Of a stretch of DNA of 64,000 bases, positions 43,648 through 51,573 are shown piece after piece. Below the pieces are notes generated by a model that ran no database searches, was not told the DNA's origin, and saw only the letters and a list, made by a program, of their open reading frames with translations. Source of the stretch: Chloroflexota bacterium. GTDB taxonomy: Bacteria; Chloroflexota; Dormibacteria; Dormibacterales; Dormibacteraceae. Location: positions 1 through 64,000 of the forward strand of contig VBIW01000042.1 of the NCBI GenBank assembly GCA_005880915.1. The letters are read 5' to 3'. Numbering within the stretch: the stretch's first letter is position 1; every line of letters starts with the position of its first letter. Position numbers and translations under genes: made by a program.

Positions 43648-44472
43648 ATGAAGCTCCCGCCGCTCCTTACGGAAAAGGTCGTCCAGGCTGACTCGGCGGC
43701 CAGGTCGGAACGTGACCGAAGCTTTCTGATCTTCGCTGGGGTCGTGCTGATGGCGATCGCGCTCGGGTTCAAGTCCGAGCTCCTTGGCCCGGGCCAGGTC
43801 TGGGCGCTTGCGCTGGGCCTCGTGGTTATCGCCGCGCCCGCCCTGCTCGGCTACCTCCGCGGGACCGAAGAGTTCCCCCGCATTGAGCACTACATCCCGG
43901 TGGCCCTTGGCGCGACCACCCTGGCAGGACTCTCGCTCCTGGTCCCGGAGCTCTGGAAGTACCTGGTCCTGACGCTGGTCTTCGGCGCCGGGTTCATCAT
44001 CGCCGCAAGGCTGGATTACCTGCGCCTGCGCGAAGAGGAGAAGCGCGGGCATCTCGTACTTCAGGAGACGATCCTTGTCCTGGTCCTCGCGGGCGCCTAC
44101 CTGGTGATTGTGACCCTGCCCTTCAATCCGATCCTCCGGCTGCTCTGGATCTTCACGATCACGTTTCTTGCTTCGTATCGAAGCCTCCGGATAAATGGAG
44201 TCGCGATCGCGCCGCGGCGCGCATTCATCTTTGCTCTGTTCGTGGGGCAGGTTGTCACGTTTCTGGCGTGGGCGATCACCGCGTTGTCGCTCTACCTGGT
44301 CGTGAATGAGGGCACGTTCGCGGTGATGCTCCTCTTCGCGTGGTACATCAACCGCGGTTTGGTCCGCCACACGGTGGAGGACAGCTTCACGAGGAACGTG
44401 GTGCTGGAATACGGCGCCTTTGCTGTCGTCCTGATCTACCTCTTCGTCTCGAGCTACCAACCAGGCCGCTGA
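43648..44472 (+). CDS. Polytopic membrane protein of unknown function
   Basis: A 274-residue protein with about eight hydrophobic helices and few polar loops. Visible: FLIFAGVVLMAIALGF, ALALGLVVIAAPALLGYL, TLVFGAGFIIAARLDYLRLREEE, ETILVLVLAGAYLVIVTLPFNP and FAVVLIYLFVSSYQPGR at the end. A conserved-looking basic stretch follows helix four (LRLREEEKRG). No family was recognised. It lies 15 bases after the GDP-mannose cupin and closes the plus-strand run, so a part in glycan export is possible but not shown. Confidence 0.7.
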   Translation: MKLPPLLTEKVVQADSAARSERDRSFLIFAGVVLMAIALGFKSELLGPGQVWALALGLVVIAAPALLGYLRGTEEFPRIEHYIPVALGATTLAGLSLLVPELWKYLVLTLVFGAGFIIAARLDYLRLREEEKRGHLVLQETILVLVLAGAYLVIVTLPFNPILRLLWIFTITFLASYRSLRINGVAIAPRRAFIFALFVGQVVTFLAWAITALSLYLVVNEGTFAVMLLFAWYINRGLVRHTVEDSFTRNVVLEYGAFAVVLIYLFVSSYQPGR

Positions 44473-44475
44473 TCC

Positions 44476-44540
44476 GCGCGTTAGGCGCCAAACGCGCCCA
44501 TCGCCTTGGTCCGACATCCGCGTTAGGCGCCAAACGCGCC
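44476..44540. repeat. Pair of near-palindromic repeats (copies 1 and 2)
   Basis: Two copies of GCGTTAGGCGCCAAACGC (44478-44495 and 44520-44537), each inside a longer near-palindrome, fill the gap between the convergent membrane-protein and livF stops. One arm base differs from perfect symmetry (A versus T). The same unit, reversed, occurs twice at 56860-56922. They may act as bidirectional terminators or protein sites. Confidence 0.85.
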
Positions 44541-44543
44541 CAC

Positions 44544-45254
44544 TTACATGCCGAGGTAGGCCTTCTGGACTTCCTCTGATGCGAGCAGCTCCTGTCCGGA
44601 TCCTTGTTGGACGACGACCCCGGTCTCCAGCACGTAAGCGCGGTTGGCGACGTCGAGTGCCTTGTTCGCGTTCTGCTCGACCAGCAGGACGGTTGTGCCC
44701 TGCGCGTTGATCTCGCGGACAATGCTGAAGATCGTCTCGATCAGGATCGGGGCCAGGCCTAGCGACGGCTCGTCCAGCATCATCAGCTTCGGCCGCGCCA
44801 TCAGGGCCCGACCCATGGCCAGCATCTGCTGTTCGCCGCCAGATAGGGTGCCCGCAATCTGGGTACGCCTTTCGTGGAGGCGAGGGAACAGCTTGAAGAC
44901 GCGATCCATGTCGGAGGTGATCCCGGGCCGGTCGTTGCGTGTGTATGCACCCATGAAGAGGTTGTCGATCACTTTCATTCGCGGGAAGAGCCGCCTGCCC
45001 TCGGGTGACTGCGAGATCCCCAGCTCGACGATGGTGGACGGCCCAGTTCGCGTGATGTCGCGGCCGTCAAAGCGGACACTGCCTGACTGAGGATGCATGA
45101 GGCCCGATATCGTGCGCAGAGTCGTGGTCTTACCGGCTCCGTTAGACCCGATGAGCGCAACGACCTCGCCCTTCTCGACCCTGATCGACACGCCGCGCAG
45201 CGCCTGGATGCGCCCGTAAAAAGCGTCGACCCCTTCTAGCTCGAGGAGTGCCAT
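44544..45254 (-). CDS. livF: Branched-chain amino-acid ABC transporter ATPase LivF
   Basis: A 236-residue ABC ATPase. Walker A GSNGAGKTTT, Q-loop region ISQSPEGRRLFPRM, signature LSGGEQQMLAMGRAL and Walker B LMMLDEPSLGLAP are complete. The YGRIQALRGVSI opening and the EGRRLFPRM segment are typical for LivF. It pairs with LivG to power import of branched-chain or related amino acids through LivH/LivM. It is six bases after livG and the last gene of the operon. Substrate range is that of the family; aromatic amino acids, amides or urea are alternatives. Confidence 0.92.
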   Translation of the reverse strand: MALLELEGVDAFYGRIQALRGVSIRVEKGEVVALIGSNGAGKTTTLRTISGLMHPQSGSVRFDGRDITRTGPSTIVELGISQSPEGRRLFPRMKVIDNLFMGAYTRNDRPGITSDMDRVFKLFPRLHERRTQIAGTLSGGEQQMLAMGRALMARPKLMMLDEPSLGLAPILIETIFSIVREINAQGTTVLLVEQNANKALDVANRAYVLETGVVVQQGSGQELLASEEVQKAYLGM

Positions 45255-45260
45255 CAGTGG

Positions 45261-46037
45261 CTAGGCCGACTTGCCCAGATAGGCTTCGATGACCTTCACG
45301 TCCTTGCGGACTTCTTCGGGAGGGCCCTCGGCGATCTTCTCGCCGTGGTCGAGAACCACTATGCGCTCCGAGATCCCCATCACGACCTTCATGTCGTGCT
45401 CGATCAAGAAGACAGTGATCCCGCGGCCCACGACCTTCTTGACGAGCTGCATCAGCTCCACCTTCTCCTGCGGGGTGAAGCCGGCGGCCGGCTCGTCGAG
45501 CAGGAGCAATTTCGGATCGGTGGCCAGCGCCCGCGCGATCTCCAGCCGGCGCTGCTGGCCGTAGGGAAGATTGCGGGCGTACTGGTTCGCCTGCTTCGCG
45601 ATGCCGACGAAGCGCAGTAGCTCCATCGCCTCATCGGTGACCCGCTCCTCCTCGCGCCGCTCGCGGGGCAGCTTGAACAGCGAGTCCCAGATCTTGGCGT
45701 GCATCCGGACGTGGCGGCCGACCCGCACGTTGTCGAGGCAGGTCATGTAATCAAAGAGCCGGATGTTCTGGAAGGTCCGCGCAATGCCAAGTCTCGCGAC
45801 CTGGTGCGGCTTGAAGCCGGTGATGTCTTTGCCGTCGAACACCACTCGGCCCGCCGTGGGTTGGAACAGGCCCGTCACGTTGTTGAACAGCGTGGTCTTG
45901 CCTGCGCCGTTCGGTCCGATCAGCGCGAACACCTCGCCGCGCTTGATGTGCAGGCTCACATTGTCGACCGCAACCAGGCCGCCGAAGCGCTTGGTGAGGT
46001 TGGTCAGCTCGAGGACGTTCTCGGTGGGATCAGGCAC
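45261..46037 (-). CDS. livG: Branched-chain amino-acid ABC transporter ATPase LivG
   Basis: A 258-residue ABC ATPase. Walker A GPNGAGKTTLFNNVTG, the signature position LPYGQQRRLEIARALA (LSYGQ-like, typical for LivG) and Walker B LLLLDEPAAGFTP. NIRLFDYMTCLDNVRVG is the LivG-specific region, and a C-terminal EAYLGKSA follows the regulatory tail. The ATP-hydrolysing partner of LivF. It overlaps the livM end by eight bases. Confidence 0.93.
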   Translation of the reverse strand: MPDPTENVLELTNLTKRFGGLVAVDNVSLHIKRGEVFALIGPNGAGKTTLFNNVTGLFQPTAGRVVFDGKDITGFKPHQVARLGIARTFQNIRLFDYMTCLDNVRVGRHVRMHAKIWDSLFKLPRERREEERVTDEAMELLRFVGIAKQANQYARNLPYGQQRRLEIARALATDPKLLLLDEPAAGFTPQEKVELMQLVKKVVGRGITVFLIEHDMKVVMGISERIVVLDHGEKIAEGPPEEVRKDVKVIEAYLGKSA

Positions 46038-47313
46038 GCGCGCCCTCCTCGACCGCAGACGCTTCTTCCTGAACCGCCGCGTGCTTCAGCTCCTGCTCGC
46101 GAACGCGGCTCGGGAACAGGCCCTGCGGGCGCAGCAGCATGATCAGGACGAGGATCAAGCCGAAGATCAGGAACTGCAGCCGCTGTACCTCGGCATAGAG
46201 CCCGGGCCAGTCGCCATGCTGCGCGTTGAGCGAGCCAAGCCCGACAGCATTGGCGATCGACTCGGAGTTGGACGCCAGCGACGGCAGCAGGGTGTTCAGG
46301 ACGAAGTAGATGACCAGCGCGCCCACTATGACGCCGGTGATGTTGCCCATCCCGCCGAGCACCACCATCACCAGGACCGTGATCGAAACGATGAACAGGA
46401 AGTCGTCGGGGCTGACCAGGGAGAAGATGGCTCCGTAGTAGGCGCCGGCGAATCCGCTGAACGATGCACCGATCGCGAACGCGAGAAGCTTGGTCGTCAC
46501 GGTATTGATGCCCATGGCTGCGGCTGCCACCTCGTCTTCGCGAATGGCCATCCACGCTCGGCCCAATCGCGAGCGGTAGAGGTTGTTCACCAGGATGACG
46601 GCGACGATGATCATGATCACGACCAGGACGTAAAACGCGACCGGGTCGAAGCTGAAGTTGAAGCAGGGTACGAAGTGGCTTTGATCGAGAGGATTGCGGC
46701 AGGTCGAGTTCTGAATGACCGAGACGCTGTCCGCACCGGCCCAGGGCCCGGTGATCCAGGCTGGAAGCCACGGCTGGTCGATGCCGCCGATGGCGTTGAT
46801 GCCGCCCGTCCATTGCGGAAGGTTGTAAGAGAGCACCGGCACGATCTCCCCGAACCCAAGAGTGACGATCGCCAGGTAGTCGCCTCGAAGCCGGAGAGTG
46901 GGGAACCCGAGCAGCACGCCGAAGCCGGCCGCGACGAACATGCCGATGAACAACATGATCCAGAACGGGAGATGGAAGTTGTGGTGAAGGGGTGACGAGC
47001 CCAGCTGCGCCGAAGCAAACAGCGCATACGTGTACGCGCCGATGGCGAAGAAGGCCGCGTAGCCAAGGTCGAGAAGGCCGGCAAAGCCGACCACGACGTT
47101 GAGGCCGATGGCGAGCAGGACCCAGGTGCCGGCGTGGGCCGCTTGCGCGATGTAGGCGGTGCTCCCTCCCGAGGCGTACAGGGTGGCGAGCGGGAAGACC
47201 AGGGCGCCGAGCAGCAGGACGCCGTAGATCGCCTGGTCTCGATCGCGGATGCGCTCCCGAAGATGCAATCGGGTCATGATCGAGCGTCGCTTGGCTGGCG
47301 TCGGTTGGCTCAT
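46030..47313 (-). CDS. livM: Branched-chain amino-acid ABC transporter permease LivM
   Basis: A 427-residue permease with about nine to ten helices. IGLNVVVGFAGLLDLGYAAFFAIGAY is the family core motif, and RLGRAWMAIREDEVAAAAMG the EAA-like loop that contacts the ATPases. An extended region (about 200-235) includes INAIGGIDQPW and NSTCRNPLDQS, an extracytoplasmic insert with Cys residues. It overlaps livH by four bases. Start ATG 47313 gives a cytoplasmic N-terminus of about 30 residues; another Met twelve codons in is possible. Confidence 0.92.
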   Translation of the reverse strand: MSQPTPAKRRSIMTRLHLRERIRDRDQAIYGVLLLGALVFPLATLYASGGSTAYIAQAAHAGTWVLLAIGLNVVVGFAGLLDLGYAAFFAIGAYTYALFASAQLGSSPLHHNFHLPFWIMLFIGMFVAAGFGVLLGFPTLRLRGDYLAIVTLGFGEIVPVLSYNLPQWTGGINAIGGIDQPWLPAWITGPWAGADSVSVIQNSTCRNPLDQSHFVPCFNFSFDPVAFYVLVVIMIIVAVILVNNLYRSRLGRAWMAIREDEVAAAAMGINTVTTKLLAFAIGASFSGFAGAYYGAIFSLVSPDDFLFIVSITVLVMVVLGGMGNITGVIVGALVIYFVLNTLLPSLASNSESIANAVGLGSLNAQHGDWPGLYAEVQRLQFLIFGLILVLIMLLRPQGLFPSRVREQELKHAAVQEEASAVEEGARA

Positions 47314-48305
47314 TTCTCGGGAACTCGCATGCCAAGCAGGCCTGTCGGCCTGAACACGAGCACAAGGATCAGGATGCCAAAGATCATGACCTCAGTCCAC
47401 TTCGAGCCGATGTAGGAGTCGCTGTAAGCCGCGATCAGTCCGATCAGAAGCCCGCCGATGGCCGCGCCCGGGATGTTGCCGATGCCGCCGAAAACGGCCG
47501 ACGTGAACGCGACCAGGCCGGTCCGAAAACCGAGGTTGTAAAAGAGGTTGTTGAAATAAAGGCCCCAGATCATCCCGCCAGCTCCGGCCAGGAGCGCGCC
47601 GATGAAGAAGGTGGCGGCGATCGTCCGGTTGATGTCGATCCCCATGAGTTGCGCGGCATCGCGGTCCTGCGCGGTGGCACGCATGGCCTTGCCGAGCTTG
47701 GTCCGGTTGATGAAGATGGCCAGCAGCGAGACGAGGATCACCGTGGTCACGACGACGAATACGTCTTTGAATGTGAAGAACACCCCGCCGATCGTCGTCT
47801 GGAAGGCAGGTCCGTGCGGGAGTAAGTCAGGAAAGTGAACTGAAGCCGGTCCATGCCAGACGAACATGATTCCCTCGAGGATGAAAGACATCCCAATCGC
47901 GGTGATGAGAGGGGCAAGGCGTGGTGCGTTGCGCAGCGGCCGGTACGCGACGCGTTCGATGGTGATGTTGATGCCGCCCATGATCAGCATCACCACCGGG
48001 AACACCAGGAGTAGGGCGATCAGGTTGACCGTGCTGAAGTTCGTCTCGTCGATGGCGAAAAAGCCGAGGACCGCAGCTGCTATATAGGCGCCCAACGTGA
48101 ACACGTCGCCGTGGGCGAAGTTGATGAGCTCGATGATGCCGTAGACCATCGTGTAGCCGAGCGCCACCAGGGCATACATGGCGCCGTCCGCAAGACCGAA
48201 GATGGTTATCTGGATGAAGGCGGTCGGGTGAATCACCGCCTGAGCAGCGAGGAGGACGATTCCGGTGCCGGCGATGATGTAGAACCCGTAGTCGGGGAGG
48301 CTCAT
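47310..48305 (-). CDS. livH: Branched-chain amino-acid ABC transporter permease LivH
   Basis: A 331-residue permease with about nine helices. LADGAMYALVALGYTMVYGI and NFAHGDVFTLGAYIAA are the LivH core motifs, RTKLGKAMRATAQDRDAAQLMGID is the cytoplasmic coupling loop, and AVFGGIGNIPGAAIGGLLIG closes the core. It forms the membrane path with LivM. The start follows a strong terminator hairpin (48397-48425) after the binding-protein gene, so permease synthesis should be lower than that of the binding protein. A small hairpin AGAGAC/GTCTCT (48319-48334) precedes the start. Confidence 0.93.
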   Translation of the reverse strand: MSLPDYGFYIIAGTGIVLLAAQAVIHPTAFIQITIFGLADGAMYALVALGYTMVYGIIELINFAHGDVFTLGAYIAAAVLGFFAIDETNFSTVNLIALLLVFPVVMLIMGGINITIERVAYRPLRNAPRLAPLITAIGMSFILEGIMFVWHGPASVHFPDLLPHGPAFQTTIGGVFFTFKDVFVVVTTVILVSLLAIFINRTKLGKAMRATAQDRDAAQLMGIDINRTIAATFFIGALLAGAGGMIWGLYFNNLFYNLGFRTGLVAFTSAVFGGIGNIPGAAIGGLLIGLIAAYSDSYIGSKWTEVMIFGILILVLVFRPTGLLGMRVPEK

Positions 48306-48396
48306 CCCGCCCAGGGCGAGAGACCGAAGTCTCTTCAGAGCTGAGGCGCCGCTGCCAACAGTGCCCGCGTCCAGTGCCGCCTCCTTGAGCTAAAGG

Positions 48397-48425
48397 ACGA
48401 GGAGGCCCGGAATGGGCCTCCTCGT
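48397..48425 (-). terminator. Terminator between livK-type gene and livH
   Basis: A perfect 12-bp stem ACGAGGAGGCCC / GGGCCTCCTCGT with a 5-base loop begins 19 bases after the binding-protein stop. After it, on the minus strand, comes CCTTTAGC, a weak T-run, so partial read-through into livHMGF is likely. Confidence 0.8.
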
Positions 48426-48444
48426 GGATTTTGGCTAAAGACTA

Positions 48445-49728
48445 CTAGCTGGCCTTGGCGAAGTCGAACTGTGTCTTCCAGACAAAGCAAAGCTTTGCCT
48501 GCGCCTTGCCGCAGACGCCCGTGGAGTTGGCTGGGTCGGTGACGCTCTGGACCGTGTAGATGGACACGATCTTGAGGCTGGTGTCACCGTTGGCGTCGAA
48601 GTCGTACGTGCCGATCACGCCGACGAATCCCTTGGTCTTGGCCATCTCGGAGCGGACCTGGTCACGGGTCGGCATGCTGCCGTTCGCGTCGTTGATGGCG
48701 CGGCCGATGGCAGCCATCACCGCGTTGGCTGCGTCGTACGCCTGCATGGTGTAGCCGCCGAAGTCGTTCGCGCCGGTGAACTGCTTGCGGAACGCGTCGA
48801 TGGTGGACTTGGCCCCGGGGACCTGAGTCGCGTCCGCGCCGGCCGAGGTGGCGCTGACGCCGACCTCGTTGCCAGACGCCTGGTCGATGCAGTCCGTGGT
48901 CTCAATGCCGTCACCGCCCCCGAATGGGACGTCCCAGCCGAGGTCCTTCATCTGCTTGCGCGGGATGCAGATGTTCTGGTCGTCGGTGCCGCCAACGTAG
49001 ACGCCCGCTGCGCCGGCGTTCTTGAAGTTGAGCAGGATCGACTTCCAGTCGCTTGTGGTGGCCTTCTGGTACTCGGAGTGCTTGGTCGTTCCGCCAAGCT
49101 TCTTGAACTCCGCCTCAAAGGCGCCTGCGATGCCGACGCCGAACACGGTGCTGTCGTCGAGGATGCCGATGCTCTTGACGTTGAGCTGCTTGTACATGTA
49201 GTCGGCCATCGCCGGGCCCTGGTAGTCGTCGGTCGTGACGACGCGCCAGTAGTTGTTGGCGTTGCCCGATCGGAGGTCCTGCGGGTGATACGAGCAGCCA
49301 GCGATGTCCTTCGTGAGACACGGGTTGGTGTTGGACGGGCTGACCATGAGGAAGTGCTGTGGCGCCGCGATCGGGATCTCGGCCTTTGCCACAGCGGAGT
49401 TGTACGGGCCGATCATGCCCAGGAACTTGCTGTCGCCCACCATGGTCTGGACGTTTTCGACCCCGGCGTCGGCGGAGTAAGCGCCCTGCCGGCAGTCGTC
49501 GAAGCTCTGGTACGAGATGGTGTAGCCGTTTACGCCGCCGGCAGCATTTTTCTGGTCGACTGCGAACTTGACGCCGTTCGCGGTCGACTGGCCGCCGGTC
49601 GTACAGACTGGGAGGTCGGAGCCGATCTTGATCGTGCCCTTGCTCCCGCCACCACCGCTGTTTCCGCCGCAGGCGACGGCGACCAAGATCGCCACTGTGA
49701 GGACTACGAGTCCCCTAGCTCGAACCAT
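48445..49728 (-). CDS. livK: Branched-chain amino-acid-binding lipoprotein
   Basis: A 427-residue periplasmic-binding-protein-like lipoprotein. Signal and lipobox: VVLTVAILVAVACGGN, lipid-anchored Cys20, then a Gly/Ser-rich spacer. The two-lobe type I domain starts GTIKIGSDLPVCTTGGQ and includes GMIGPYNSAVAKAEIPIAA, VFGVGIAGAFEAEFKKLGG and YDAANAVMAAIG. Cys pairs (for example CTT, NPCLTKD, AGCSY, CIPRK and CIDQA) suggest disulfides. It captures the amino acid outside the membrane for LivHMGF. ATG 49728 has AGGGGG about six bases upstream. It heads the operon and is followed by a terminator. Confidence 0.9.
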   Translation of the reverse strand: MVRARGLVVLTVAILVAVACGGNSGGGGSKGTIKIGSDLPVCTTGGQSTANGVKFAVDQKNAAGGVNGYTISYQSFDDCRQGAYSADAGVENVQTMVGDSKFLGMIGPYNSAVAKAEIPIAAPQHFLMVSPSNTNPCLTKDIAGCSYHPQDLRSGNANNYWRVVTTDDYQGPAMADYMYKQLNVKSIGILDDSTVFGVGIAGAFEAEFKKLGGTTKHSEYQKATTSDWKSILLNFKNAGAAGVYVGGTDDQNICIPRKQMKDLGWDVPFGGGDGIETTDCIDQASGNEVGVSATSAGADATQVPGAKSTIDAFRKQFTGANDFGGYTMQAYDAANAVMAAIGRAINDANGSMPTRDQVRSEMAKTKGFVGVIGTYDFDANGDTSLKIVSIYTVQSVTDPANSTGVCGKAQAKLCFVWKTQFDFAKAS

Positions 49729-49885
49729 ATGGTTCCCCCTTGTGCTTGTTGGGAGGCCAGCGCAAAACCACACCGGACGCCTCCCATCACTTGCCGCCCT
49801 CTTCCCAACTCGAGTCGGGGCGAGAGTGCGCCGGCGGCGAGTGCGGCCACATGGGATGGCCGAACTGCTACTCCGAGGCACACTA

Positions 49886-49911
49886 TTGACTTGCGGGGCC
49901 TCTGAAGTCAA
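49886..49911. promoter_or_regulatory. Inverted repeat upstream of livK, candidate operator/promoter
   Basis: TTGACTT and AAGTCAA form a perfect inverted repeat with a 12-base spacer. Read on the minus strand, TTGACT is a possible -35 with CAATAG about 17 bases on as -10, ahead of livK by about 155 bases. Regulation of the liv operon by a dimeric repressor/activator here is inference. Confidence 0.45.
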
Positions 49912-49935
49912 GTCGAAGTTAAGGCGCCGGAACGT

Positions 49936-51243
49936 TCAGTACGGAAGACGGGCGCTGTAATCGACCTTTCCGGCCAACTTCCACGGCGTCCGGGGATCGG
50001 AGCCGCCCGACTCGAAGATCGAGATCACACGGTTGGTCGTGTCGCCGAAGGCGTCGAAGCCGATGTTGCCGGTCAGCCCGGCCAAGCCCGAGATCTGGGC
50101 CAGGTCTTTGGTCACCTTAGCCCTGTCCGGCGCCTTGCCCCCAGAGTCCCGCACGGCGCGGTCGAGGGCCGCATACAGGACCGCGGTCGCGTCGTAGGCG
50201 ACGATCGTGTACGGACCGAAGTCAGATGTGTTCCCAAAAGCCGCCTTGAAGTCGTGGATCATGGACCTGGCGCCCGGCAGTGAGGTGGCATCGATGATCG
50301 GCACCGTGGCGAAGATGCCGCCGCTGTTCCCTGCCGCCGATCTGATGCAGGCCGGGTCCTGGGCGATGCCGTCACCGCCGAGGAACGGTGTTGCCTCGCC
50401 GACCCCGAACTGTGCGCTCATCTCGGCCCTGATGTTGCAGCCGCCCATCCGGCTCGGGCCGCCGTAGTAGATCGCCTGTGCGTTTGCCTCCTTCATGCTC
50501 CGGAGGAAGGCCGTCGCGTCGGGGTTCTTCGGATCGAGGTCAAGGTGGCCCAACACGGTGCCGCCCAGGCTTGCCAGCCGCGCGCTGAATGCGTCGACGA
50601 GCCCCTGTCCATAGGCCTCGTGGTCAGAGATAGCGCCTGCACGGAGGACGTGGAGCATGTTGAACGCGTAGTCGGCCGCCGCTGCGCCCTGGAGGTCGTC
50701 GGGCACGGAAAGCCGGAAGAAGTTGTTGACGTGGGCGGGTCTGAGATCCGAGGCCGGAGGGAGGCCGGCCATCTTGCAGCCGATCTCCGTCCGCGCAGGG
50801 TTGAGCCTGGCCGGCATGAAGACGTCTCGGGTAAGGCAGGGGCTGCTCGTGGCCGGGCTGATCATCGCCAGCCCCGCCTCATTGGCGATCGGAATCTCCT
50901 TACGCGCGACGCCCGCGTCGAACGGCCCGATCATCGCGACCAGGCTCGAGTCGGCCAGGAAGCCCCGCACGTTCGAGGCCCCGCGAGCCGGATTGGGAAA
51001 ACCGCCGCCGGCGTCGTCAGCGACCGTCAGGTCGACGCCGAATCCGTCTAGCATCGGGTGGGTCTGGACGAAGAACCGGATGCCGTTGAGCGCCGGCAGG
51101 GCCGCGCGGGCCTCGTTTCCGGTCGTGGGCAGGTCGACGCCGATGTGGATCGTCTTCGCCGGCGGCGACATGGACGTCGCGCCCATGCAGGCGCTTGCCA
51201 GGACCACCAAGAGGAGGGTCCCCAGCGAGACAAGCCTGCTCAC
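49936..51243 (-). CDS. Second branched-chain amino-acid-binding-like lipoprotein
   Basis: A 435-residue lipoprotein paralogous to the LivK-type protein. Signal and lipobox: LLLVVLASACMG with Cys19. The domain opens KTIHIGVDLPTTGNEARAAL and has MIGPFDAGVARKEIPIANE, matching MIGPYNSAVAKAEIPIA of its neighbour, and YDATAVLYAALD. Overall it is clearly diverged. It has no permease genes of its own, so it may feed the adjacent LivHMGF with another ligand or act as a sensor. GTG 51243 is chosen because the signal peptide begins there; no SD is visible. It lies upstream of livK on the same strand, with the livK promoter region between. Confidence 0.85.
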   Translation of the reverse strand: MSRLVSLGTLLLVVLASACMGATSMSPPAKTIHIGVDLPTTGNEARAALPALNGIRFFVQTHPMLDGFGVDLTVADDAGGGFPNPARGASNVRGFLADSSLVAMIGPFDAGVARKEIPIANEAGLAMISPATSSPCLTRDVFMPARLNPARTEIGCKMAGLPPASDLRPAHVNNFFRLSVPDDLQGAAAADYAFNMLHVLRAGAISDHEAYGQGLVDAFSARLASLGGTVLGHLDLDPKNPDATAFLRSMKEANAQAIYYGGPSRMGGCNIRAEMSAQFGVGEATPFLGGDGIAQDPACIRSAAGNSGGIFATVPIIDATSLPGARSMIHDFKAAFGNTSDFGPYTIVAYDATAVLYAALDRAVRDSGGKAPDRAKVTKDLAQISGLAGLTGNIGFDAFGDTTNRVISIFESGGSDPRTPWKLAGKVDYSARLPY

Positions 51244-51573
51244 GCAGAGAGGATGACACCCGCTGCGCGCCTCCACACCTCCATGGAGTGTCCGGTCTCC
51301 GGATGTCCGAACGTCCTCGCGGCCTAGACGGCCGGGCGCCATCCCACCCCACGAAATCTCCGATTTCGCGGGGACCCCGGGGGCGCTGAAGCCTGCGTCG
51401 CCTTCTGCGCGCGCTCGGTCACGCATCTACGCGATGCGCTCCCTCACGTGCTCGGCGGCTCCTTGGCTCCGGCCGTCGATGCCGCGAGCCTGTTTCGGAC
51501 CCCGGAGCCCAGACACTCCTATACTCAGCATCCTTCTAGCCCTTCTCTCTCTCGGCCATTGGAGCGCGCCTCT
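51244..51573. other. 330-base gap with several hairpins between divergent genes
   Basis: No credible gene. It holds an 11-bp stem with one mismatch (51347-51357 with 51363-51373, CGAAAT/ATTTCG core), a 6-bp stem CGCATC/GATGCG (51422-51438), CGGCC/GGCCG near 51320-51334 and TATACT at 51520-51525, a good -10 for the TPR gene 50 bases downstream. A small RNA or operator array is possible but not shown. Confidence 0.4.
51520..51525 (+). promoter_or_regulatory. -10 box for the TPR gene
   Basis: TATACT with a weak -35-like TTTCGG about 21 bases earlier. A transcript from here would have a leader of about 40 bases before GTG 51574, unlike the leaderless genes. Confidence 0.4.

Noticed and set aside
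46004-47365. 453-residue frame overlapping livM on the same strand
   Set aside because: Arg/Pro-rich composition and no motifs; livM in the other frame is unambiguous.
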